This document shows positions 1 to 6,218 of a DNA stretch of 19,986 bases, piece after piece. How positions within the stretch are numbered: position 1 is the stretch's first letter; each line of letters begins with the position of its first letter. The notes under the pieces are model-generated. The model did no database searches and was not told the origin of the DNA. It saw only the letters and a program-made list of their open reading frames with translations. Both the position numbers and the translations under genes were made by a program. The stretch is from CAYGTK01 sp964352775 (GTDB lineage Bacteria > Bacteroidota > Bacteroidia > Chitinophagales > CAIOSU01). The DNA lies in NCBI GenBank assembly GCA_964352775.1, contig CAYGTK010000054.1, forward strand, positions 1 through 19,986, given 5' to 3'.

Positions 1-809
1 GAAAGGATACGATGTGGCACACCATCAAAAGCCATTTCGCCTTCAAAAGAAAGCACGGCAACCCTATGTTCGCCATACTTTTTCATCAACTTTTTCAAGT
101 CGCCTAATATCAATTTATTCTTGGGGGCATAGTGCGATGCCAACATACCAGGTGCTTCGGGTACTTCGATTATTTCGTTGCTTAGGCTTATTGGGCCAAC
201 AACTTCTTCCAGTTCTTCTTGACTAACACCACCTTCACGCAGTATAGTTACTTTATCACCTTCTACCTTCACAATTGTAGATTCTACCCCTATTTCACAG
301 GCACCACCATTTAATACATAGCTCACCTTTTTGCCCAACTGTTTTACCACATGCTTGGCCTTAGTAGGGCTTATGTACCCCGATGGATTAGCACTAGGAG
401 CAGCTAATGGAAAGTCGAGCTTACTCAATAGCTCCAAGGTAAGTGGATGCCGAGGTATGCGAATGGCTACCGTATTATGGCCTGCAGTAACTATATCAGG
501 CACAATATCGCTTTTGGGCAGAACTATGGTTAATGGACCAGGCCAGAATTTTCTGCCTAACAGTCGGGCTTTCTCTGGAACGCTTTTAGCCAGTTTACTA
601 GCTTGATCAAGCGTAGCCACGTGTAGTATCAGGGGGTTGAAGCTTGGGCGTTTTTTCGCCTCGTATATTTTCACCACGGCATCGTGCGCTAAACCATTGG
701 CAGCAAGCCCATACACCGTTTCTGTAGGTATAGCCACCAACTTGCCTTTTTTCAGCAGCTGGATAGCATGGTCTATATCCTTTCCTTTCTCGTCCATCGT
801 TGTCGCCAT
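1..809 (-). CDS. sua5: L-threonylcarbamoyladenylate synthase, Sua5/YrdC type (3' end beyond window)
   Basis: This cytosolic enzyme makes threonylcarbamoyl-AMP from threonine, bicarbonate and ATP, the first step of t6A37 modification of ANN-decoding tRNAs. The start is the ATG at 809-807, and about 269 residues are visible before the gene runs off the left edge. The YrdC core shows IPTETVYGLAANG (about residues 27-39), the substrate-binding KKRPSFNPL (52-60), RIPRHP (117-122) and APSANPSG (137-144). The extra C-terminal Sua5 domain is marked by the linker APGMLASHYAPK (219-230), which is absent from short YrdC/TsaC proteins. This is therefore the long Sua5 form, usually about 320-350 aa, so roughly 50-80 residues are probably missing. 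It is divergent from the small membrane gene at 833, with only 23 nt between the start codons. Identification is firm from motifs; the exact C-terminus is not visible. Confidence 0.95.
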   Translation of the reverse strand, partial: MATTMDEKGKDIDHAIQLLKKGKLVAIPTETVYGLAANGLAHDAVVKIYEAKKRPSFNPLILHVATLDQASKLAKSVPEKARLLGRKFWPGPLTIVLPKSDIVPDIVTAGHNTVAIRIPRHPLTLELLSKLDFPLAAPSANPSGYISPTKAKHVVKQLGKKVSYVLNGGACEIGVESTIVKVEGDKVTILREGGVSQEELEEVVGPISLSNEIIEVPEAPGMLASHYAPKNKLILGDLKKLMKKYGEHRVAVLSFEGEMAFDGVPHRIL

Positions 810-827
810 AAAATTACGCTAAATTTG
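800..827 (+). promoter_or_regulatory. Bacteroidota-type promoter for the 61-aa membrane protein gene
   Basis: TTG at 800-802 and TAAATTTG at 820-827 are separated by 17 nt and match the Bacteroidota housekeeping consensus (TTG, then TAnnTTTG). Only five nucleotides lie between the last G and the ATG at 833, so the predicted transcription start falls at or within a few nucleotides of the start codon. The -33 box lies inside the sua5 coding start on the other strand. Confidence 0.55.
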
Positions 828-832
828 AGCCG

Positions 833-1018
833 ATGGCACGTAAAAAACAAGCATCTAATAACCTCCTTTGGATACTGATGGTAGTAGTTCTAGCTATAAC
901 AGGCTGGCAATTCTTTAGTAGTCAAGGAAATAGGATGAAGGAATATGAGCAGCGCGCTTTAGAACTTTACGGTACAGATAGCACCCAAACACCCACAGAA
1001 GATGCAACTGAGCGATAA
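833..1018 (+). CDS. Small single-span membrane protein, unknown function
   Basis: This is a 61-residue protein that I do not recognise. It has a short basic N-terminus (MARKKQ), one hydrophobic segment at about residues 11-28 (LLWILMVVVLAITGWQFF), then a polar, acidic and Thr-rich tail. The topology is most likely a single N-terminal membrane anchor with the tail outside the cytoplasm; there is no lipobox Cys. A consensus promoter sits directly in front of the ATG, which supports it being a real gene despite its size. Its last 17 nt overlap the start of the next gene (ATG at 1002), so the two are probably translationally coupled. Function cannot be assigned from sequence. Confidence 0.7.
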   Translation: MARKKQASNNLLWILMVVVLAITGWQFFSSQGNRMKEYEQRALELYGTDSTQTPTEDATER

Positions 1019-1664
1019 AGCCATAAATACCCTCCTCTTCATAGCAATGGCAGCCTGCTTAATAGGCGCTACCGCCGATGTATTACTCCTCTATAGCCCC
1101 AACGGGGGCTACGAAGACCAAACCTATAACTTCCTGCGCACCATTAGCCCAAGCCGCTTATTGTGGGGGCATTTCCTAGGAGTGCTCTTCATCCCTTTAG
1201 AGTTGTTAGGGCTATTTCACATCTATCGGGGCTTACAACCTGCAGGCACCAAGTGGGTGTTCCCTCTTCTTATTATAACCATATTCACTATTTTTCCAGG
1301 GGTTGCCTACCATGCCACTTGCGCATTCACAGCAACCCTGCTACAAATGCAAGCACAAGGCGGCGAAGAGGTCCAAACCCTAGTAGTACAGCAACTATCC
1401 TTCCTCAAAAGCCTATTTGAACCACTAGGCGGGTTTCTCGCCATAGGTATGATAGTACTTTCCCTACTATTTGGCCATATCGTTTTCTGGAAGGAGACCT
1501 ACTTTAAGCGCTGGGTAGCCTTTGCCATGCCACTTACTTTCTACATCATCTTTGGTTTGTTTTACCTGTTGTGGCCTTCCATTGGTAATGTGCTTATACC
1601 TGCTGGATTTAACCTCGCCTTTTTTGGGATGTTTGTTTGTAGTTGGTTGGGGCGAATAGAGTAG
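1002..1664 (+). CDS. Six-span integral membrane protein, unknown (possibly DUF6796-like)
   Basis: This 220-aa, very hydrophobic protein has about six predicted membrane spans, near residues 8-29, 53-74, 84-106, 140-162, 171-190 and 196-216. The first span contains GATADVLLLYSP, an Asp inside a membrane segment. The third loop carries YHATCAF (about 103-109), and Trp55 and His57 sit near the second span. These recurring charged or polar residues within the membrane suggest a small transporter or an enzyme-like membrane protein, but no known catalytic motif is visible. The pattern resembles proteins labelled DUF6796, which I could not verify. The ATG lies inside the end of the preceding 61-aa gene in another frame, indicating an operon of two membrane proteins. 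No function is claimed. Confidence 0.75.
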   Translation: MQLSDKAINTLLFIAMAACLIGATADVLLLYSPNGGYEDQTYNFLRTISPSRLLWGHFLGVLFIPLELLGLFHIYRGLQPAGTKWVFPLLIITIFTIFPGVAYHATCAFTATLLQMQAQGGEEVQTLVVQQLSFLKSLFEPLGGFLAIGMIVLSLLFGHIVFWKETYFKRWVAFAMPLTFYIIFGLFYLLWPSIGNVLIPAGFNLAFFGMFVCSWLGRIE

Positions 1665-1717
1665 CTCTGTTTTAGCTATCTATTTTGTATATTTATACGA
1701 TACAAATTCTATATCAA

Positions 1718-2143
1718 ATGAAATTATTTCTAGAAGAGGAAACCCTACTTGAATCTGATACTAAAGAAATTATCCTTACCACACATCGTATTAGACAAGA
1801 CCGAAGTTATGGCGGCTTAAAGACAATTATGCTAGAACAAGTTTCTTCTATTGAAATTGGGTATCAAAGAAAATTTTGGCTGGCTATAGTAGGAATAGTG
1901 CTTATCCTTGCATCAATTGGGTTGATTCTGGAAAACGAAGGAGCTCCAGGGTTGTTAGCTTTGGTAATTGGTATAGGATGTATAGCATATTCTTATTACT
2001 CAAGAAAGAATATTGTCTCTATCGGAACTTCAAGTACTAAATTGGTTTTTCAAACTAAAGGAATGAGTAAAGATAAGGTCAAGGAATTTGCAGAGACTAT
2101 TGAAGCCGCAATAGAAGAAAGGGTTCGAAAGGTTTACAAGTAG
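1718..2143 (+). CDS. Small membrane protein with PH-like fold interrupted by two membrane spans
   Basis: The protein has 141 residues from the ATG at 1718. The frame stays open to a TTG at 1685, but the extra residues look unstructured and the family-like sequence starts at MKLFLEEETLL. Residues 1-50 (LTTHRIRQ about 20-27, then IMLEQVSSIEIG about 37-48) resemble the first strands of bacterial PH-like domains, where a lipid- or protein-binding sheet is sited at the membrane. Two hydrophobic segments follow (about 53-71 and 77-94), then a short strand-rich stretch and a charged amphipathic C-terminal helix (about 116-136). The insertion of a membrane hairpin into a PH-like domain is seen in uncharacterised bacterial proteins. 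The role is unknown. It follows the 220-aa gene by 53 nt on the same strand. Confidence 0.72.
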   Translation: MKLFLEEETLLESDTKEIILTTHRIRQDRSYGGLKTIMLEQVSSIEIGYQRKFWLAIVGIVLILASIGLILENEGAPGLLALVIGIGCIAYSYYSRKNIVSIGTSSTKLVFQTKGMSKDKVKEFAETIEAAIEERVRKVYK

Positions 2144-2156
2144 AGTAAATCTATAC

Positions 2157-2190
2157 TAGCACTCTGCACAATCCTAATGCTGTAGTGCTA
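2157..2190. repeat. Inverted repeat TAGCACT/AGTGCTA
   Basis: TAGCACT (2157-2163) pairs with AGTGCTA (2184-2190). A second, overlapping pair is ATCCT (2171-2175) with AGGAT (2191-2195), so two mutually exclusive hairpins are possible. It lies just after the stop of the PH-like gene but lacks a T-tract, so it is not a canonical terminator. Confidence 0.4.
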
Positions 2191-2221
2191 AGGATGTATT
2201 AGCCTTACTTTCTAAGCTATC

Positions 2222-2411
2222 GACCATTCCCCCCGATTGTCTTCGTTTATAACGAGGATGAAACGAAGGCGGCGTTTGTAACGCCAGCAGCGGTAGTGAG
2301 CGATGAATGACCTACCTTGCTCAGCACACCCGCCCTTCGAATATTCCACTACGCTTCATGCTTAGGCCAACAGCTTTGCTATTTAAACTGTGGACAGTTG
2401 ACCATTCCCCC
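2222..2411. repeat. Stretch bounded by the direct repeat GACCATTCCCCC
   Basis: The 12-mer GACCATTCCCCC occurs at 2222-2233 and again at 2400-2411. Between the copies are two hairpins near the left end and a palindrome GAATATTC (2339-2346). This could be a small non-coding mobile or REP-like repeat, or chance; only a genome-wide copy count would decide. Confidence 0.35.
2241..2285. repeat. Two adjacent hairpins (CTTCGTTT/AAACGAAG and GGCGTT-tgt-AACGCC)
   Basis: CTTCGTTT (2241-2248) pairs with AAACGAAG (2261-2268). Immediately after it, GGCGTT (2271-2276) pairs with AACGCC (2280-2285) across a 3-nt loop. The first arm also contains a nested CGTT-tat-AACG. Two hairpins with a shared AACG/CGTT core in 45 nt resemble REP-type palindromic units. 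Confidence 0.5.
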
Positions 2412-2413
2412 AC

Positions 2414-2442
2414 AAAAAAAGCCCCACCAAAAGGCGAGGCTT
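2414..2442 (-). terminator. Rho-independent terminator of htpG
   Basis: Read on the minus strand, AAGCCTCGCC and GGTGGGGCTT form a 10-bp stem (two G-U pairs) around a TTTT loop, followed directly by seven T. It begins 24 nt after the htpG stop codon. This is the clearest terminator in the window. Confidence 0.9.
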
Positions 2443-2465
2443 ATAAAATGTCTATCTACTAGTTA

Positions 2466-4346
2466 TTACTTCGTTCCCATCAATCCGTAGCTGCGGTTTA
2501 AGAACTCGGTTAGCTTAGCGCCTTTCAACATGCCTTGCGAAAGCAGGGCTAGGTCGAATAATTGCTGAATTTGCTCCTTGCGTTGCTCTTCGTTCTCCTC
2601 TTTCAAAATGCTCTCGCTAAGGGCGTGGTTGCTGTTCACTACCAAGTTGTAGCTATCGGGCATAAAGCCCATGTTCTGTCCGCTAATGGCAGCCATATCC
2701 TTCATGCGTCGCATAAACTCCGACTGGGTAATGGTAACAGGCTGGTCGTCGGGTGATAGGGCTTTGGTTTGCACCACTACACCTGGCTCGCTTATTTGGT
2801 CAGTAAAGAATTTCTGTAGCTTTTCTTCTTCCTCTTTTGAAAGAACCGAAGCCATTACTTCATCTTTTTCTATCAACTTATCTAGCGTATCTGCATCTAC
2901 CCGCTTAAAGTTGGTATTCTCTAATTTAGCCTCTAGCTGATTGATGAAATGCTGGTCTATCACACTATCCATCTTTAGCACATTATAGCCTTTAGCCTTA
3001 GCCTGCTCAATGTAACCGTGCTGCGCCTCAGCATCTGTAGTGTACAGTATTACTGTTTTACCATCTTTATCTACCTGTGCATCTTTTATTAGTGCTACGT
3101 ATTCCTCTTGGGTGTAGTATTTCTTATCAATATCTTCCAACAAGTTGAATTTCAACCCTTTGTCGTAGAATTTCTCGTCGCTTATCATGCCATACTTCAC
3201 AAATATGTGCATGAACTCCCACTTGCTCTCAAAGTCTTCACGATCAGCCTTAAATAAGTCGCCCAATTTGTCGGCTACTTTTTTAGTGATGTAGCTGTTT
3301 ATTTTCTTCACATTGCTATCGCTCTGCAAGTAGCTACGCGATACGTTCAATGGAATATCTGGTGAATCGATAACACCATGTAGGTGCATCAAAAATTCTG
3401 GAAGGATGTTCTCTACTTGGTCGGTAACAAAAACTTGATTGCTGTATAGCTGCACCTTGTTTTTCTGCACCTCAAAATTCTGGCTCAACTTAGGGAAGAA
3501 TAGCACTCCCGTAAGGTTGAAAGGATAATCAACGTTTAGGTGTATCCAAAACAATGGTGGCTCAGCATAAGGGTAAAGCTCGTTATAGAAGGCTTTGTAA
3601 TCCTCATCTGTCAAGTCGCTAGGCGATTTCGTCCAAGCTGGTGCAGGGTTATTGATGATGTTCGGAAGGGTTATCTTTTCCTCTGTTTTATCATCTCCTT
3701 CACCCTTAGTTATAGTCTCTTCTTTAGTGCCAAATTGAATTTCTACAGGAAGGAACTTGCAGTACTTGTTCAGCAACTCGCTAATACGAGCTTCTTGCAA
3801 ATACTCTAGGCTTTCGTCGTTAATGTGAAGCACGATGTCGGTACCGCGCTCTTTCTTATCGGCATCGTCAATGGTGTAGTTAGGCGTACCATCACACGTC
3901 CAATGCACGGCCTTACCTCGCTTGTACGATTTAGTGATGATGTCTACATTTTCTGCTACCATAAAAGCCGAGTAAAAACCCAACCCGAAGTGGCCAATAA
4001 TGCTGGTAGTATCTGCTTTGTCTTTCTTCTTGAATTTATCCAAGAACTCCTGCGCGCTCGAAAATGCTATTTGGTTAATATACTTTTCTACCTCGTCGGC
4101 AGTTATACCCACTCCTTTATCGCTTATGGTAAGGGTCTTGGCTTTTTCGTCTAATATTACCTGAATGGTAGTATCGCCAAGGTCGCCTTTCACATCGCCT
4201 AGGGTTGATAGTTTCCTTACTTTCTGTGTAGCATCTACTGCATTGGCTACCAATTCACGCAAAAATATCTCGTGATCGGAATAAAGGAATTTCTTGATTA
4301 TCGGGAATATATTCTCCGTCTGTACATTTATCTGACCTGTCTTCAT
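2466..4346 (-). CDS. htpG: Molecular chaperone HtpG (Hsp90 family)
   Basis: This is a 626-aa cytosolic, dimeric, ATP-dependent chaperone that remodels client proteins, normally together with the DnaK system; the length is typical of bacterial HtpG. The N-terminal GHKL ATPase domain (about 1-215) shows RELVANAVDA with the catalytic Glu31 and Mg-binding Asn35, SDKGVGIT (nucleotide-contacting Asp and Gly), and the lid/P-loop-like GHFGLGFYSAFMVA. The middle domain (about 240-490) has GVLFFPK and the conserved LNVSRSYLQSD, whose Arg contacts the ATP gamma-phosphate. The C-terminal dimerisation domain follows (about 500-626). The MEEVD tail of eukaryotic Hsp90 is absent, as expected. The gene is monocistronic: a strong terminator follows, and upstream is a sigma-54-like promoter with a palindrome rather than the usual TAnnTTTG element. 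Confidence 0.97.
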   Translation of the reverse strand: MKTGQINVQTENIFPIIKKFLYSDHEIFLRELVANAVDATQKVRKLSTLGDVKGDLGDTTIQVILDEKAKTLTISDKGVGITADEVEKYINQIAFSSAQEFLDKFKKKDKADTTSIIGHFGLGFYSAFMVAENVDIITKSYKRGKAVHWTCDGTPNYTIDDADKKERGTDIVLHINDESLEYLQEARISELLNKYCKFLPVEIQFGTKEETITKGEGDDKTEEKITLPNIINNPAPAWTKSPSDLTDEDYKAFYNELYPYAEPPLFWIHLNVDYPFNLTGVLFFPKLSQNFEVQKNKVQLYSNQVFVTDQVENILPEFLMHLHGVIDSPDIPLNVSRSYLQSDSNVKKINSYITKKVADKLGDLFKADREDFESKWEFMHIFVKYGMISDEKFYDKGLKFNLLEDIDKKYYTQEEYVALIKDAQVDKDGKTVILYTTDAEAQHGYIEQAKAKGYNVLKMDSVIDQHFINQLEAKLENTNFKRVDADTLDKLIEKDEVMASVLSKEEEEKLQKFFTDQISEPGVVVQTKALSPDDQPVTITQSEFMRRMKDMAAISGQNMGFMPDSYNLVVNSNHALSESILKEENEEQRKEQIQQLFDLALLSQGMLKGAKLTEFLNRSYGLMGTK

Positions 4347-4381
4347 AAGAAGCTGAAATTTTGGTTAAGTGAATTGCTAAT

Positions 4382-4397
4382 AGCAAAGGCTATGCCA
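4382..4397 (-). promoter_or_regulatory. Sigma-54 type -24/-12 promoter of htpG
   Basis: The minus strand reads TGGCATAGCCTTTGCT, which matches the sigma-54 consensus TGGCAC-N5-TTGCW at all defined positions except one, with exact GG-N10-GC spacing. Counting 12 nt from the -12 C (position 4383) puts the transcription start near 4371 and gives a 5' leader of about 25 nt. No good TAnnTTTG element was found between htpG and its divergent neighbour. Confidence 0.65.
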
Positions 4398-4410
4398 TGG
4401 GGCTTTATCT

Positions 4411-4421
4411 GACATTTTGTC
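4411..4421. promoter_or_regulatory. Palindromic operator candidate GACA-TTT-TGTC
   Basis: This is a perfect 4-3-4 inverted repeat, extendable to CTGACA/TGTCGG with one mismatch. It lies 13 nt upstream of the -24 box and is centred near -45 relative to the predicted htpG start. It is a likely binding site for a dimeric regulator of htpG, possibly a sigma-54 activator or a repressor. It could also affect the divergent gene at 4490. Confidence 0.5.
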
Positions 4422-4489
4422 GGGGATAATTAAGAAAGACAACTGAAGGAAAGGCCTTAATTTAACTGCCCTTAGATAAATATGGGTGT

Positions 4490-5209
4490 ATGAGCATTAA
4501 AGAACTAATTACTGACTTAGCAAGTGAGAAATATTGCGATGAAGATGGTGATGAGTTCTCTATAGAGCTGCTAGAGGGAATGACCGAAGAGGAAGTAAGC
4601 GAATACGCTTCGCAATTCCCAAATTCATACTTGCCTGATGATGTGCGAGAAGTATTGCTTACGTGCAGTGGTTTTGAGTTCTCGGCTAATCGATTTATGC
4701 TAGATACTAAAGGACATATTGCTTTTGAAGATGTGTTTCCGCATTCTGTACCCTTATGTGCCGATGGACCTAGCAACTTTTGGATAGTGGATATAAATGA
4801 GCAAGGCAAGTGGAAGGGCATCTATTACATTTGCCACGACCCTGCTGTAGTGGTGTATCAAGCCAAGGATATTTATGAGTTTTTAGGGCAATTAAAGCAG
4901 TATTGCAAAAGCCCAGTAGATAATGTAATGAACGATGTTCGCCAGAAGCATTCCTTCCAAGCTTGGGAAAACGAGGTTACTGAATTGAGTAAAGACGAGA
5001 TGCCCAGTGCCTTGATATCGGCAGAAGGCATGGACGACCTACCCGCTAAATTCTTTTTAGCAGACCTTAGAAAGGCACAAGTAGGAGATGGGTTTGCTTG
5101 GGGAATATCAGGACCAAACACTCAGCTGATACGCTTAGGAGAGGAATCGATATGGGTGGTAGAAGCTAAAGATAGGAGAGGGTTATTCGCGAAATTATTT
5201 GGAAGATAA
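4490..5209 (+). CDS. SMI1/KNR4 (SUKH) family protein
   Basis: This 239-aa soluble protein carries a SUKH domain at about residues 45-140. The family signature is seen as YLPDDVREVLLTCSGFEF (47-64), the following AFEDVF (78-83), FWIVDINEQGKWKGIYY (97-113), the helix-entry PAVVVYQ (118-124) and the terminal helix AKDIYEFLGQL (125-135). A C-terminal part of about 100 residues (LPAKFFLADLRKAQVGDGFAWG, then WVVEAKDRRGLF) lies outside the core and is unassigned. SUKH proteins are known mainly as immunity proteins against polymorphic nuclease and deaminase toxins, but many bacterial copies are orphans of unknown role. No toxin lies next to it. The epimerase gene starts 7 nt downstream, so the two are probably co-transcribed. 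Family call is good; function is open. Confidence 0.8.
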   Translation: MSIKELITDLASEKYCDEDGDEFSIELLEGMTEEEVSEYASQFPNSYLPDDVREVLLTCSGFEFSANRFMLDTKGHIAFEDVFPHSVPLCADGPSNFWIVDINEQGKWKGIYYICHDPAVVVYQAKDIYEFLGQLKQYCKSPVDNVMNDVRQKHSFQAWENEVTELSKDEMPSALISAEGMDDLPAKFFLADLRKAQVGDGFAWGISGPNTQLIRLGEESIWVVEAKDRRGLFAKLFGR

Positions 5210-5216
5210 AGTAACT

Positions 5217-6194
5217 ATGAAACTATTCATCACAGGAGCAACGGGGTTTATTGGCAGGCATTTATGTAGGAAACTGCACGAACAGGGACATGATATAGTA
5301 GTCTTGCTCCGCAGTCCTAAAAAGGCCAACCTATTACCTGAAGGGGTAGAATTCCTGAAAGGCGACTTAAGCTCCTTCAAAAATAAAGACTTTGTAATTC
5401 CTGCATGTGATGTGGTTATCCATCTTGCAGCAATTATTGCAGGGAACAAACGGGCCGACTACATCAATAACAATTACCACTCTGTAGTAGATGTAGTAGA
5501 ATGCATTCAGCGACAAAGTTGGACCCCTAAGAAGTTCCTATTTGCCTCCTCGTTAGCCGCTGGTGGGCCAAGTAAAATAGATAAGCCAATAACGGAAACC
5601 ATGCCCGACCAACCTATAGATGCCTATGGGGAGAGTAAAATGATGGCGGATAACTACTTAAAGGAGTGGAACATTCCTACCATCTCCTTCCGACCTACTA
5701 TTGTTATTGGCCCAGAGGATAGTGCCACGTTCACCCTTTACCAAATGGGACAAAAGGGCCTAGCTATGCGACCAGCAGGCACACCTCAGCAACTCTCCAT
5801 GGTATACGTGGAAGACCTAGTAGATGCTATTGTGTTGATGGTAGATATGGAAATGGGAGACAAACTACATGATACCTTTTATGTATCTGCACCGGGCCTA
5901 TTCACGGTAGAAGATTGGTTTGCCGAAATAGGTAATGCTGTTGGGAAGAACGTAACAGTCTTGAAAATTCCGAGGGTGTTCCTAAAAGGACTATCGGTGA
6001 GTATGACAGCATTGGCCAATATTATCCCATTTACCAATCAGCTAGATGAAAAGCAGTACACTCAAATGACAGTAGAAAGCTTTGCCTGTAGCGGCCAAAA
6101 ACTAATGGATGAACTAGGTTGGAAACCTAAGCACGATCTTGAAAGCGGCACAAAGGCTGCGGTAGATGGTTATCGTAAAGCGGGGTGGTTATAG
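5217..6194 (+). CDS. NAD(P)-dependent epimerase/dehydratase (extended SDR)
   Basis: The protein has 325 residues from the ATG at 5217; an in-frame TTG at 5199 overlaps the preceding stop and is less likely. The Rossmann nucleotide site GATGFIGRHL is at residues 7-16. A catalytic Ser in FASSLAA (109-115) and the YxxxK pair Tyr137/Lys141 in AYGESK mark an extended short-chain dehydrogenase/reductase. FRPTIVIGPED (158-168) is the usual substrate-lobe motif. The acidic residue that would settle NAD versus NADP after beta-2 is not obvious; Arg32 in LLRSPKK may favour NADP. The substrate (nucleotide sugar, flavonol-like or sterol-like alcohol) cannot be read from the sequence. It follows the SUKH gene by 7 nt and is convergent with dsbD, with a 24-nt gap that shows no clear terminator. 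Confidence 0.88.
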   Translation: MKLFITGATGFIGRHLCRKLHEQGHDIVVLLRSPKKANLLPEGVEFLKGDLSSFKNKDFVIPACDVVIHLAAIIAGNKRADYINNNYHSVVDVVECIQRQSWTPKKFLFASSLAAGGPSKIDKPITETMPDQPIDAYGESKMMADNYLKEWNIPTISFRPTIVIGPEDSATFTLYQMGQKGLAMRPAGTPQQLSMVYVEDLVDAIVLMVDMEMGDKLHDTFYVSAPGLFTVEDWFAEIGNAVGKNVTVLKIPRVFLKGLSVSMTALANIIPFTNQLDEKQYTQMTVESFACSGQKLMDELGWKPKHDLESGTKAAVDGYRKAGWL

Positions 6195-6218
6195 CTAAAA
6201 GATAAAGTCTATAGTAGC

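Larger units (their letters stand above)
2144..2465. other. Gene-free intergenic stretch with repeat-like structure
   Basis: No convincing coding frame, tRNA or known ncRNA is seen here between two convergent genes. It holds several inverted repeats, a 12-nt direct repeat (2222-2233 and 2400-2411) and, at its right end, the htpG terminator. The composition is locally richer in G+C runs than the flanking genes. Confidence 0.6.

Noticed and set aside
331..822. Two plus-strand open frames (331-606 and 637-822)
   Set aside because: They lie antisense to the strongly supported Sua5 coding frame and show no family features.
1163..1420. 85-aa plus-strand frame
   Set aside because: It overlaps the 220-aa membrane protein in another frame and has no recognisable domain; a shadow frame.
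1647..1687. Promoter for the PH-like gene using CTATTTTG at 1680-1687
   Set aside because: The TA of the -7 box is displaced by one base and no TTG lies at a proper distance upstream.
2184..2465. A structured RNA gene (6S-like, tmRNA-like or tRNA)
   Set aside because: The hairpins are short, no cloverleaf or conserved core is visible, and no promoter match was seen in front of it.
2562..4154. Several plus-strand frames of 64-109 aa
   Set aside because: All are antisense to htpG, whose protein is unambiguous.
4462..5121. Two minus-strand frames of 119 and 82 aa
   Set aside because: They are antisense to the SUKH gene and Ser/Pro-rich without motifs.
6195..6218. Bidirectional terminator between the epimerase and dsbD
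   Set aside because: The 24-nt gap has only a weak partial symmetry and no T-tract on either strand.
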